From: Synechococcales cyanobacterium bin31.maxbin.ball.101
GTDB taxonomy: Bacteria > Cyanobacteriota > Cyanobacteriia > Leptolyngbyales > Leptolyngbyaceae
NCBI GenBank assembly: GCA_013298165.1
Contig: JAAFJU010000032.1
Coordinates: forward strand, 1 to 37,696
DNA length: 37,696 bases
Direction of reading: 5' to 3'
Below are positions 9,039-16,806 of the stretch, in pieces. The first letter of the stretch is position 1, and every line of letters begins with the position of its first letter. The notes beneath the pieces are model-generated. The model was not told where the DNA came from and searched no databases. It was given only the letters and a program-made list of their open reading frames with translations. Both the position numbers and the translations under genes were made by a program.

Positions 9039-9878
9039 ATGGAAACGGATTCCTTGTTCTATCGTCTGTTTAAAGAAAAGCCGAACCTTCTTTTTGAGCT
9101 GCTCGGTGAAAAAGTCCCTAGGACGACCTACACCTTCGGTAGCTACGAGGTAAAACAAACCAGCCTTCGAGGTGACGGAATCCTGCAGCCAATCCGCTCA
9201 ACCAAAAGCCCCATCTTCTTTCTTGAAAACCAAGGCTACCTCGATCGCAAAAACGAGTTCTACCCCAGCTTCTTCACCAAAATCTTCCTCTACCTCCGAG
9301 ACTTCAAACCCAAAAACGACTGGCGGGCCGTGATCATGTTCACCCAGCGCAAGTACGATCCAGGCGTCCCTATTCACTACCAAGATTTTGTCGTGACGGG
9401 TCGGCTACAGCGGATCTACCTTGACGAGTTACCACCAGAGATAGGCAATTTGTCATTGGAAATGGGATTGCTTCAGTTGATCGGTCTGAAAGAAACTGAA
9501 GCACCCGATCGGGCCAAAACGATCCTGGCTCAAACCTATGAGCAAACCTCGGATACCACAGAACGGCGACGGGTTCTAGAATGGATAGTGACGGTGTTTG
9601 TCCACAAGTTTTCACAACTCAGCCGAGAGGAGATAGCCGCTATGTTGGGAGTCACCAAAGAATTACGGGAAAGCCGTTTCTATCAAGACATCAAGGAAGA
9701 AGTCAGCAAAGAATTACGGGAAAGCCGTTTCTATCAAGAAATGGAAGACGAAATCTTATCCCGCGCTGTCCTACCACTGCTCAAATCAGGGATGAGTATG
9801 AAAGCGATCGCAACAGAGTTAAAAGTGAGCGTCAAACGAGTCAAAGAGTTCATCAAAATCGCTCAAGCTGAGGAATAA
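9039..9878 (+). CDS. DUF2887 / Rpn-family nuclease-like protein
   Basis: A 279-residue protein that begins METDSLFYRLFKEKPNLLFELLG, the typical opening of cyanobacterial DUF2887 proteins, which belong to the Rpn (recombination-promoting nuclease, PD-(D/E)XK-like) superfamily. RGDGILQP near residue 48 and FFLENQGYLD near residue 67 supply the likely catalytic D and ExQ. The C-terminal tail is a coiled, charged region with a 17-residue unit (KELRESRFYQ...) present twice, at about 207-223 and 224-240. It ends in a helix-turn-helix-like segment, MKAIATELKVSVKRVKEF. These genes are usually solitary, high-turnover accessory genes. Nuclease activity is inferred from family. An overlapping out-of-frame ATG at 9032 was not used. 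Confidence 0.8.
   Translation: METDSLFYRLFKEKPNLLFELLGEKVPRTTYTFGSYEVKQTSLRGDGILQPIRSTKSPIFFLENQGYLDRKNEFYPSFFTKIFLYLRDFKPKNDWRAVIMFTQRKYDPGVPIHYQDFVVTGRLQRIYLDELPPEIGNLSLEMGLLQLIGLKETEAPDRAKTILAQTYEQTSDTTERRRVLEWIVTVFVHKFSQLSREEIAAMLGVTKELRESRFYQDIKEEVSKELRESRFYQEMEDEILSRAVLPLLKSGMSMKAIATELKVSVKRVKEFIKIAQAEE
9657..9740 (+). repeat. 51-bp in-frame tandem duplication in the DUF2887 gene
   Basis: The string AAAGAATTACGGGAAAGCCG followed by TTTCTATCAAGA appears at 9657-9688 and again at 9708-9739, exactly 51 bp (17 codons) apart. The first 32 bp of each unit are identical and the remainder has diverged. It duplicates a charged, probably coiled-coil segment without changing frame. Confidence 0.9.
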
Positions 9879-10072
9879 TAGCAAACCAATCCTCACACTC
9901 GCGAGGGAGTCTGGGAAGAATTTTGGTCAGCTTAGGTGCGATTCCGGTAGAATGCACCTGAATGAGTTGCCCGGTGTGGTGGGTACGCTATTTCTATGAT
10001 GTAGATTCAGCGATCGTGCCCATGTACGTGCGACCTGCCTGTGCTAGGCCGTGAACTCCCAAGAAGGTCTCC

Positions 10073-10681
10073 GTGAGTGTAATGCAGTTGATTAACCCGC
10101 CCACTTCTCCCCTGATTTTAGACAGTTTGCCGGATCCAGCGGTGTCCGATGGAGCCTGTCCTCGTCGCGCTCGAATGCAGCTTGATTTTTTGCTGCTGGC
10201 GATCGAAGCGTTGGATACCTCTGGATCTGAAGCCATTCTCATGGTCGTTCGGGAACTAGAACTTCAGTCCGTCATCCCCGATCGGGTCGCCCTGTGGCGG
10301 ATCCGCAGTACTAACCCTCTGCGTCGCCTCACCCAGCAGCAGCCTCTCACCCTCCCGGAAGGCAAAGCGCTGGTGGTGATCATTTGCTATTTGGCGAGAC
10401 GGTTAACGGGGGTGGTGCGGCAATATGTCTTGACGCAGCAACAACTTGCCGAACAAGAAAAAACAGCGGAAGACGATTACTACTTGGCCTCCTACTTGGA
10501 GCGGTTTCGGACGCATTTCAAAGCGCGCATGAGCAATCGCCGATCGATCGAAATTGGCTATGGCGAGCCTCAGGACTTAGATGCTTTGGCGTTAGACTGT
10601 CTGGCCCAGCTTTTATTTTGTACTGGGACATCGGGAATGCAACGGTTGTGGATTAGTTTGTTTGATGGAGAAGTGGCATGA
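10073..10681 (+). CDS. DUF3038 domain protein
   Basis: A 202-residue soluble protein matching the DUF3038 family, which is largely confined to cyanobacteria and typically sits immediately before a DUF4335 gene, as here. It is helical, with DSLPDPAV near the start, ARMQLDFLLLAIEALD, a central LARRLTGVVRQYV helix and a C-terminal SGMQRLWISLFDGEV. The GTG start at 10073 has AAGG about 7 bases before it; an ATG at 10082 is in frame but lacks a well-spaced ribosome site. The stop overlaps the next start (ATGA, 10678-10681), so the two proteins are probably made in equal amounts and may interact. Function unknown. Confidence 0.85.
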   Translation: MSVMQLINPPTSPLILDSLPDPAVSDGACPRRARMQLDFLLLAIEALDTSGSEAILMVVRELELQSVIPDRVALWRIRSTNPLRRLTQQQPLTLPEGKALVVIICYLARRLTGVVRQYVLTQQQLAEQEKTAEDDYYLASYLERFRTHFKARMSNRRSIEIGYGEPQDLDALALDCLAQLLFCTGTSGMQRLWISLFDGEVA

Positions 10682-12165
10682 GTAGAATTCAACGGCAGTA
10701 CAGTTTGCCTAACTGCACCATCATTTTGGATGGCATGGATGATGTCACCCAGAGCAATCCCATGGATTTGCGTCCGATTATGGCCTTGTTGCTCAACGCA
10801 GAATGTCACATCGGCAACGGCTATGGAAACCTCGGCAAACCTTTAGTGGGCGGTCGTGAGTTTTTTGAAAGTTTGGTCAATGCCGTCAGTCTCTACGCGC
10901 AAGAATTCCTAAGCGGCGTCCATTTGCCAGCCAGTGCCTACTCTGACAAGCCTCAAATGGTTCAAATGAAGCGCCTCGCGCCCAACCAGCATGAGCTAAG
11001 CTACGAACCCCAGCAGGAATCCAATCCCAACGCAAAACCTGAAAAAATCAACCTCACGACGGTTCAGTTTTTTGACCTAGTGGAGGCGATCGATCAGTTT
11101 GTCGCCGATACTCAGACCCTGCCGTTCTGGTCGTTGAATCTCTCGCCTGTTGCGAAGAAGTTTGCGCCGAAGGGAGCCATGGGCAAGCAAGTCGTGCCTG
11201 CTGCTGTGGGATTGTCAGGACTCGCGATCGCCGCCCTAGCCATCTTTGCCCTACCGATTCCTCAGGTCAAGCAGCCTGAAAGCATCCGAGCCGGAGCCAA
11301 TACCACCAGCAGTCCCGCCCCCAGCACCGCTCCCAGTTCGCCACCCACCGTCCAACCGACGCCATCCGCCAGTGCGACGCCTTCTCCCACCGCTGAAACC
11401 AATCAGATCAAAGCCGATCTCACGGGAGCAACCCCCATCACGGATCCGGCCGAAGTTCAGCGACTTCAGCAGCAGCTTCGCGAAACTCTGACTAGCAAAA
11501 TCAAGCTCGGGGCCAAGATTCCAGAAGCGCTGGTCTATCGGGTCAGTGTGGGGAAAGATGGTCAGATTATTGGGTATAAGGCTGAGGGTGACGTTGCTTT
11601 AAAATCCGAACGCGAGACACCCTTGCCCGATCTGTTAGTGGTTCCCACAGCAGATAAGAAACCGGAGTCGATCGCCGACTATCGCGTCACATTCCAACCC
11701 GAAAACCGCATTCTCATTCAGCCTTGGAGTGAAGCAGTTGCCACAGGGAGCGAATCCCCCGCCCCAAAGCCCAGCGAGTCCCCCCAAGCAAAACCCAGCG
11801 AAAGCCCGAGTCCAAGCCCCAGCAGTAGTCCGATCGCCAATGCAGACGCAAAAGCTGAGATTACTGACGCGACGGTCCTAGATGCGATCCAGCCCAAGCT
11901 CTATGACCAAATCGACAAAGCTTGGCAGGTCAGTCCCGCCTTTAATGAAGACCTGCAATATCGCGTCCAAGTCAACCGGGACGGGACGATCGTTAGCTAC
12001 ACCCCCGACAATCGGGCGGCCAGCAGCTATGAAAACGAGATCCCACTTCCCAAGCTCAGCAAAGGTAAACCGGGAGAAACTGAAGGCACGGCCTCCTTTA
12101 AGGTCGTCTTTCGTCCCAGCGGAAAATTAGAAATCAATCCTTGGTTTGGCTACAACAAACCCTAG
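10678..12165 (+). CDS. DUF4335 domain protein, single-pass membrane protein
   Basis: A 495-residue protein of the cyanobacterial DUF4335 family. The N-terminal 150 residues (ending near DTQTLPFWSLNLSP) form the DUF4335 domain, followed by a membrane segment near 173-197 (AAVGLSGLAIAALAIFALPI). After a Ser/Pro/Thr linker come two related repeats, about 262-350 and 400-490. Each carries YRVxVxxDGxIxxY, then an extended stretch, then a VxFxPxxxxxIxPW ending. The two repeats are separated by a second linker of PSESP-type units. The repeats resemble a small beta-rich periplasmic domain such as TonB-C-like folds, but that is a guess. It is translationally coupled to DUF3038 and followed 30 bp later by the DUF6464-like gene. 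Function unknown. Confidence 0.85.
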   Translation: MSRIQRQYSLPNCTIILDGMDDVTQSNPMDLRPIMALLLNAECHIGNGYGNLGKPLVGGREFFESLVNAVSLYAQEFLSGVHLPASAYSDKPQMVQMKRLAPNQHELSYEPQQESNPNAKPEKINLTTVQFFDLVEAIDQFVADTQTLPFWSLNLSPVAKKFAPKGAMGKQVVPAAVGLSGLAIAALAIFALPIPQVKQPESIRAGANTTSSPAPSTAPSSPPTVQPTPSASATPSPTAETNQIKADLTGATPITDPAEVQRLQQQLRETLTSKIKLGAKIPEALVYRVSVGKDGQIIGYKAEGDVALKSERETPLPDLLVVPTADKKPESIADYRVTFQPENRILIQPWSEAVATGSESPAPKPSESPQAKPSESPSPSPSSSPIANADAKAEITDATVLDAIQPKLYDQIDKAWQVSPAFNEDLQYRVQVNRDGTIVSYTPDNRAASSYENEIPLPKLSKGKPGETEGTASFKVVFRPSGKLEINPWFGYNKP

Positions 12166-12195
12166 ATTTCTGATACCCTTCCTTTTTACCGTTTC

Positions 12196-12573
12196 ATGAA
12201 CCCTATGGAAGCGACGCCCCCTCAGTTTCTTGATCTTCCCACAGAGGTCATTGTCCAAAAGACTTTGACCTCTCTGGGAAAAATTCAGCTCGACTGGACC
12301 CCGCAGCCGGGAGCCTATTTAGATCTTGAGGGCGCAACTTACGCGGTCCTAGAGCGTCGCCATCGCTATCAACTGCAATCCGGCAAATACCAACTCCAAA
12401 CCATCGCCCTCTACGTCCAAAAACGCGATCGTCCCACCGAGCAGAGCCTCATAGAAGGTCGCTGGGTGATTGGCGATGCGAGCTGTCGATTTAATGCCCG
12501 ATCGGAACTCCTGCGCTGTGGTGTCGAACCCGCAGGTCCCTGCGATGGCTGTAGACATTACGAAGCCCGCTAG
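12196..12573 (+). CDS. DUF6464-like cyanobacterial protein
   Basis: A 125-residue soluble protein with GKIQLDWTPQPGAYLDLEG, YAVLERRHRYQL, a central LYVQKRDRPTEQSL and a C-terminal RWVIGDASCRFNARSELLRC. The ending CDGCRHYE gives a CxxC near the C-terminus, and other cysteines precede it. The pattern resembles the DUF6464 family of small cyanobacterial proteins. It lies 30 bp after the DUF4335 gene on the same strand and is probably the last gene of that operon. An alternative start is the ATG at 12205 (MEATPP). The conserved Cys residues suggest metal or redox chemistry, but nothing visible proves it. Confidence 0.65.
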   Translation: MNPMEATPPQFLDLPTEVIVQKTLTSLGKIQLDWTPQPGAYLDLEGATYAVLERRHRYQLQSGKYQLQTIALYVQKRDRPTEQSLIEGRWVIGDASCRFNARSELLRCGVEPAGPCDGCRHYEAR

Positions 12574-12630
12574 TCTCACCAAACTTCCAGCGATTTGCGC
12601 GACTCAGGGTAAGTGATGATTACGAATCGT

Positions 12631-12642
12631 GCTATAACTGTT
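12631..12642 (+). promoter_or_regulatory. Possible extended -10 promoter of desA
   Basis: TGCTATAAC at 12630-12638 is a TG-N-TATAAC extended -10 element about 90 bp upstream of the desA start, in an AT-rich leader. No good -35 hexamer is seen. The leader also contains TTTTTTAATAATTCTAG nearer the gene as an alternative. Cyanobacterial desA genes are cold-responsive with leader-dependent stability, but that is knowledge of the family, not something visible here. Confidence 0.3.
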
Positions 12643-12731
12643 GAGGTTTTGTAACAAATTCTCATCAAAGTTTTCTTACTGAGCGTTTGTTTTTTAATAA
12701 TTCTAGTGCGATCCAATTTTTGGAGTAGTGA

Positions 12732-13775
12732 ATGACCGCGACAATTCAACCTGGAAAATTTCCCGCTGATGCGGGTGCAACGCTGCGTCTACGGGATGTT
12801 ATTAAAACAATTCCTCGTGAATATTTTCAAAAAAGTGCCTCAAAAGCCTGGACCCAAGTGGCGATTACGATCGTTTCAGTAGCGCTCTGCTACGTGGCCC
12901 TAGCTTATACCCCTTGGTTTTTGTTGCCTGTGGCTTGGTTTGTCACGGGGACAGCGCTGACTGGATTTTTTGTGATTGGTCATGACTGTGGACACCGATC
13001 GTTTGCAAAACGGAAATGGGTTAACGATGTCGTTGGACATTTAGCCTTTTTACCCTTGCTGTACCCGTTCCATAGCTGGCGCTTTTTGCATGACAAGCAC
13101 CACAACCATACTAATAAAATGGATGTGGACAATGCGTGGCAGCCTCTGCGTCCTGAGCTTTATGAGTCCTCTGATATTGTTCGCAAAGTGGGCTACAAGC
13201 TCGTTCGCGGCAACTTCTGGTGGATTGGATCCGTGTTTCACTGGGCGTTGATTCACTTTGATCTGAGCAATTACCACACCCGCGATCGGGCCAAGGCGAA
13301 TTTCTCGAATTGGTTTGTGATTGCAGCAGGTTTGATCTTCTTACCCTTGTTGACCTACACCCTTGGCCCTTGGGGTTTGGTGAAGTTCTGGGTCATGCCT
13401 TGGTTGGGTTATCACTTCTGGATGAGCACCTTTACGATCGTTCACCACACCTTGCCTGAAATCGAGTTCCAAGAGCCAAAGGTCTGGGATGAAGCGAAGG
13501 CGCAGTTGTTTGGGACCGTGCATTGTGAATATCCAGCATGGGTTGAATTTTTGTGTCACCACATTAACGTCCACGTTCCACATCATGTTTCGGTTGCGAT
13601 TCCGTCTTACAATTTACGGGCGGCGCACAATCACCTGAAATCCATTTGGGGTGATGATATGGTGATTCGGAATTTTGACTTGAAATTGGTCAAGCAGATT
13701 ACTCAAGAATGTCATCTGTATCACGAAGATCGCTTCTATCAAACGTTTAACGAGTTTGAAGCGTCTAAACACTAG
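12732..13775 (+). CDS. desA: Delta-12 acyl-lipid fatty acid desaturase
   Basis: Integral thylakoid/plasma-membrane di-iron enzyme that introduces a double bond at carbon 12 of oleoyl chains on glycerolipids, using ferredoxin. The 347-residue length and MTATIQ opening match cyanobacterial DesA. The three histidine clusters are all present: GHDCGH near 83-88, HDKHH near 120-124, and HVPHH near 282-286 after HHIN. Two hydrophobic blocks (about 40-85 and 195-230) span the membrane. GGAG at 12722-12725 is a well-spaced ribosome site. It is monocistronic, closing with a strong terminator. DesA versus another omega-6 desaturase of the same family cannot be excluded, but DesA is by far the best fit. 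Confidence 0.93.
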   Translation: MTATIQPGKFPADAGATLRLRDVIKTIPREYFQKSASKAWTQVAITIVSVALCYVALAYTPWFLLPVAWFVTGTALTGFFVIGHDCGHRSFAKRKWVNDVVGHLAFLPLLYPFHSWRFLHDKHHNHTNKMDVDNAWQPLRPELYESSDIVRKVGYKLVRGNFWWIGSVFHWALIHFDLSNYHTRDRAKANFSNWFVIAAGLIFLPLLTYTLGPWGLVKFWVMPWLGYHFWMSTFTIVHHTLPEIEFQEPKVWDEAKAQLFGTVHCEYPAWVEFLCHHINVHVPHHVSVAIPSYNLRAAHNHLKSIWGDDMVIRNFDLKLVKQITQECHLYHEDRFYQTFNEFEASKH

Positions 13776-13798
13776 GATTTAAATCAAGAAATCTAATG

Positions 13799-13843
13799 AG
13801 AAGGTCGATCGTGAGTTTTATCCCACGATCGACCTTCTTTTTT
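13799..13843 (+). terminator. Rho-independent terminator of desA
   Basis: AGAAGGTCGATCGTG (13799-13813) pairs perfectly with CACGATCGACCTTCT (13824-13838), a 15-bp stem with a 10-base loop, followed by a run of T. It lies 24 bp after the desA stop. The stem contains the common CGATCG core. Confidence 0.9.
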
Positions 13844-13857
13844 ATCTGTATACAGGA

Positions 13858-13893
13858 ACGAAGCCCGCAAATCTAAAGACTTGCGGGCTTCGT
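13858..13893 (-). terminator. 13-bp inverted repeat downstream of tRNA-Arg
   Basis: ACGAAGCCCGCAA (13858-13870) is the exact reverse complement of TTGCGGGCTTCGT (13881-13893), separated by 10 bases. It lies 7 bp beyond the 3' end of the minus-strand tRNA, so it probably ends that transcript, although only a weak U-rich stretch follows it. Confidence 0.6.
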
Positions 13894-13899
13894 GATGAA

Positions 13900-13972
13900 C
13901 GAGCATGGCAGGAATCGAACCTGCGACCCTCAGAACCGGAATCTGATGCTCTATCCCCTGAGCTACATGCCC
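13900..13972 (-). tRNA. tRNA-Arg (anticodon CCG)
   Basis: A 73-base cloverleaf on the minus strand. The acceptor GGGCATG pairs with CATGCTC (one G-U pair), the D stem is GCTC/GAGC, and the anticodon stem TCAGA/TCTGA encloses the loop TTCCGGT, giving anticodon CCG for codon CGG. The variable loop is GGGTC, the T stem GCAGG/CCTGC has loop TTCGATT, and the discriminator is G. The CCA end is not encoded. It reads the rare Arg codon CGG. It is a single tRNA, not part of a cluster. Confidence 0.95.
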
Positions 13973-14012
13973 AACTCGTTCCAGTGATACTCTAGCACAG
14001 AATCATCTGTTT

Positions 14013-14053
14013 GGGATTTTGTGGAATTTGCATAAAAGCAGCCACAAAATCCC
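14013..14053 (-). terminator. 12-bp inverted repeat after the SAF oxidoreductase gene
   Basis: GGGATTTTGTGG (14013-14024) and CCACAAAATCCC (14042-14053) are perfect reverse complements with a 17-base loop. It lies 18 bp past the stop of the minus-strand oxidoreductase gene and upstream of the tRNA. No T-run follows on the minus strand, so it is either a weak terminator or a 3'-end stabilising hairpin. Confidence 0.55.
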
Positions 14054-14071
14054 TCTGAGGAAATTTACCTC

Positions 14072-15244
14072 CTAAATCGACAAGCCCGCCTTAATTTTCA
14101 AGCAAATATCAAACGCCAAACTATCTGGAATCTCAACATCATCAAAAGTGAGAATTTGGCCCGCTTCGATCGGTTTCACGATCGTCACTTTTTCCAGAAG
14201 ACCGATCGGCACCGCATTTGGGTGACTGGAGAATCGGCAGGCCATTCCTCGCACTTCAAAGCCACCAATGGCTTTAGCAATAGTATCTCCCACCGCCAAA
14301 TCTTTCTTCGCCACAGCCATGACTCCCACCTTAGGGGTTGTCGTATTGTTCAACAGAACGCCACCACCATTCACAACTCTTCGAATGGTTTTAGCCACTT
14401 CTAAATGGCACAAATGGTAGGTTTGAGGAATGGCATAGAACGGACCCTCACCCATTTTTAAATAGCGCAAATAGTCCTGTTGTTCCGCCTCATGTTCCGC
14501 AATAATGAACACGCCCGCAGGAGACTTCGGCGAAAGAATGTAGTCACTCACAGAGTGCCCTAAGCGTTTCGCCGCCTCTGCAATCTGCACTCCACCTGTG
14601 AAAATATCCTCAGACGACGGACCCATCAATCCATCTTGCAACACATCCGCCCCCAATCCATTGGCCACAAATGCCTGCTCAATTTGCACCTTCGTGCCAT
14701 CGGTAAAGGAAGTCACTTGGTCATAGCTAATGCCTTGGCGATTAGACCAGTAGGCCATGTCTTCCGGTGTAGGCAGTAGATTGAGAAATCCTTTGATATT
14801 GCCATAGACCAAGGGCTTAAAGCCCATCTGAATCACACTTTCATTCAAAGCGGCCAAACAACCGGGCTGATCGCCTTCCGCTTCCGTAATCAATCCCTTT
14901 TGCGCCAGATAAGAACCCGTGGTCACATGCACTTCCGAGTCCATCGTTACCACAGGCAGGCCCGCTTCCAAAACCCGATCGAGGACCTTCGTCGCCCACA
15001 GGACCGAACCCGTACATTCAACCACTAGATCCGCATTGGCGATCAACTCATCGATCGAATCCGTCAGCAACTCAGGTCGAGAAAACTTGAACTCTGGACC
15101 CGCTTTTCGACGACTCAACACTTTTGTCACCGTCAGACCGGGCTGCGCTTCTAGGGCTAAGACAATCCCCTGTCCAATGTATCCGGTCCCGACGACTCCG
15201 ATTCTCACTTCAGACTGTGGATCAAAAATAGGATTAGTAACCAT
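14072..15244 (-). CDS. NAD(P)-binding oxidoreductase with C-terminal SAF domain
   Basis: A 390-residue soluble protein. GVVGTGYIGQG at about residues 16-26 is a Rossmann nucleotide-binding loop of the homoserine-dehydrogenase/Gfo-Idh type, and DLVVECTGS follows near 73-81. The final 90 residues, from KVGVMAVAKKDLAVGDTI through AGQILTFDDVEIPD, match the SAF domain also found in antifreeze proteins, FlgA and sialic acid synthases. Such two-domain dehydrogenases occur in sugar or dicarbonyl pathways, but the substrate is unknown. The start ATG lies within the last 11 bases of the glycosyltransferase gene (overlap ATGGTTACTAA), so the pair is translationally coupled. The SAF oxidoreductase identity is clear; the reaction is not. 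Confidence 0.8.
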   Translation of the reverse strand: MVTNPIFDPQSEVRIGVVGTGYIGQGIVLALEAQPGLTVTKVLSRRKAGPEFKFSRPELLTDSIDELIANADLVVECTGSVLWATKVLDRVLEAGLPVVTMDSEVHVTTGSYLAQKGLITEAEGDQPGCLAALNESVIQMGFKPLVYGNIKGFLNLLPTPEDMAYWSNRQGISYDQVTSFTDGTKVQIEQAFVANGLGADVLQDGLMGPSSEDIFTGGVQIAEAAKRLGHSVSDYILSPKSPAGVFIIAEHEAEQQDYLRYLKMGEGPFYAIPQTYHLCHLEVAKTIRRVVNGGGVLLNNTTTPKVGVMAVAKKDLAVGDTIAKAIGGFEVRGMACRFSSHPNAVPIGLLEKVTIVKPIEAGQILTFDDVEIPDSLAFDICLKIKAGLSI

Positions 15245-16508
15245 AGGAATAAGCTGTAGGTAGGGTTAGCGAAGATGTAGCCGAGGGTGTGGACAATAGA
15301 TTCTGGATAGATGATTCTAACTTGTCCAGCGGAATAAAAATATCCTGACGAACATTATCAGGCCGATCGACGGCGATCCCGTGGAAATAGGAGTAGTGAT
15401 GGCCCATATCTTCACAAGTTCCCCAGGTCGCTTCACAATAATAATCTCCCAGCACAGCATCATGCTCCACCGTTGAAATTTCTAGCACCTGGGTGCCTTC
15501 TTGGGAGAACATCACATTTGCCAAAGCCGCCCCCGTCACCGAAACCACCGCTTTAGCCCGCGAGAACAGCGCCACCTGTTCTCCAATGCTCAATCGCTCC
15601 GTCAAATAGGTCTTGAAACCATAACGTTCTAGGAGGTTGATGACATCATCTTCATTGACGATTCTGCGCCAAGCAGTCAATGCGCGACTGATATAGATCA
15701 ATTCAGTCTGCTGTTCGGGTTGGGCGGTGATGTTGTGCCGATCGTAAAACGCTTGACGGCCCCAGTGACAGGCTTCAGTCGTGCCTGTGTCTAAAATTTG
15801 ACCATAGGGTGTGAAGTAGAGATTTTCAACGGTCCAGATTTCATGCTTGGGAAAGTGACAGAGACGATCTTTTTGAATACCCAGAGTTTCTAGAATTTCG
15901 TATTGCCATACTTTCAATTGTTGTGGGACTAAGAAAATCACATCTTCGGGCAAAGACTGAAGGACATCGTAAATACGATGCGTTGTATCCCGCAACGTAT
16001 GGTAGTAATTGCCTGTGGTGGCCCAGATATGCATCAGCGAGAAATAGTTTCCCTGAACCGATCGACGCTTTAAAAATTTATGTCTGAAGACGCTGTAATA
16101 GTCGGGTAGGCTTTCTAAAAATTGAGTTTCTTTAGCGGGTTCTTCCGTATAAGAGCCGTCCGGCAAAATGATGATCCCTTTATTACCAATCACTTGCGCA
16201 TTGGAAATTCGCACCAAATATCGATCGATCGGCTGCCGAGACAATGAATTGAGAAAGATATCAGGGGCTTTGGGTTCAATGGTTTTTGGCACAGCCCGAT
16301 GAGGCGTTCTGGGGGCGACTTGCTGTTGAGCAATCACTTCTGCAACAGATGAATCCTGAGTCTCAGCCCAAACTCTAACATTGCTACAAATTTCCGGAGA
16401 TTCTTTCCAGAGATTATCTAGAACCTGGAGAAACGATCGGGCGATCGCTTTAGAATCCAGATTGACTTTGTTGTTTGTTTTTCTTGCTGATGATTGAAGA
16501 ATCGGCAT
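15234..16508 (-). CDS. Glycosyltransferase family 61-type (DUF563) protein
   Basis: From ATG 16508 (MPILQSSARK) this is 424 residues; the longer frame to 16550 starts at TTG with an unlikely leader. Residues from about 150 on carry GT61/DUF563 features: YFSLMHIWATTGNYYHTLRD, IYISRALTAWRRIVNEDDV, a mid KTYLTERLSIGEQVALF, AVVSVTGAALANVMFSQEG and a C-terminal VLEISTVEHD. The His-containing N-terminal part and the SxTGAALAN loop are typical of the nucleotide-sugar site. GT61 enzymes transfer sugars to glycans or proteins; the acceptor is unknown. No membrane segment or signal peptide is evident, so it is likely cytoplasmic or peripheral. It overlaps the downstream oxidoreductase by 11 bp. The 298 bp upstream of the start hold no other gene. 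Confidence 0.78.
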   Translation of the reverse strand: MPILQSSARKTNNKVNLDSKAIARSFLQVLDNLWKESPEICSNVRVWAETQDSSVAEVIAQQQVAPRTPHRAVPKTIEPKAPDIFLNSLSRQPIDRYLVRISNAQVIGNKGIIILPDGSYTEEPAKETQFLESLPDYYSVFRHKFLKRRSVQGNYFSLMHIWATTGNYYHTLRDTTHRIYDVLQSLPEDVIFLVPQQLKVWQYEILETLGIQKDRLCHFPKHEIWTVENLYFTPYGQILDTGTTEACHWGRQAFYDRHNITAQPEQQTELIYISRALTAWRRIVNEDDVINLLERYGFKTYLTERLSIGEQVALFSRAKAVVSVTGAALANVMFSQEGTQVLEISTVEHDAVLGDYYCEATWGTCEDMGHHYSYFHGIAVDRPDNVRQDIFIPLDKLESSIQNLLSTPSATSSLTLPTAYSYGY

Positions 16509-16806
16509 AGAAATAGATCTTGATATATAAAAACTATGGAAAATAATCAAAGTACAGATACTGTGGTCAGCAGCGATCTTATGCAGTTACAGTACCCAAA
16601 ATGTCCTGATCGGCAGCAGATCGATAGCCCTCAGCAGATTTAATGGTTTTTGGGAGATGTCTTTTTAGGATTCCCGTATTCTTTCGGAAATCTGTACTCC
16701 ACTTTAAGTCAGCCTCTATTTCCCAGACTCACGAGGGAATGCTGAAAATAATCAGGTAATTGGCTGATAAGCGATCGAGTTATTTTTGTCTGGGTGGGCA
16801 GCGAAT

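Noticed and set aside
9893-9930. TCCTCACAC motif resembling the unpaired core of the Yfr1 small RNA
   Set aside because: The match is short, and no flanking stem-loop pair or U-run terminator is seen, so it does not support an sRNA gene.
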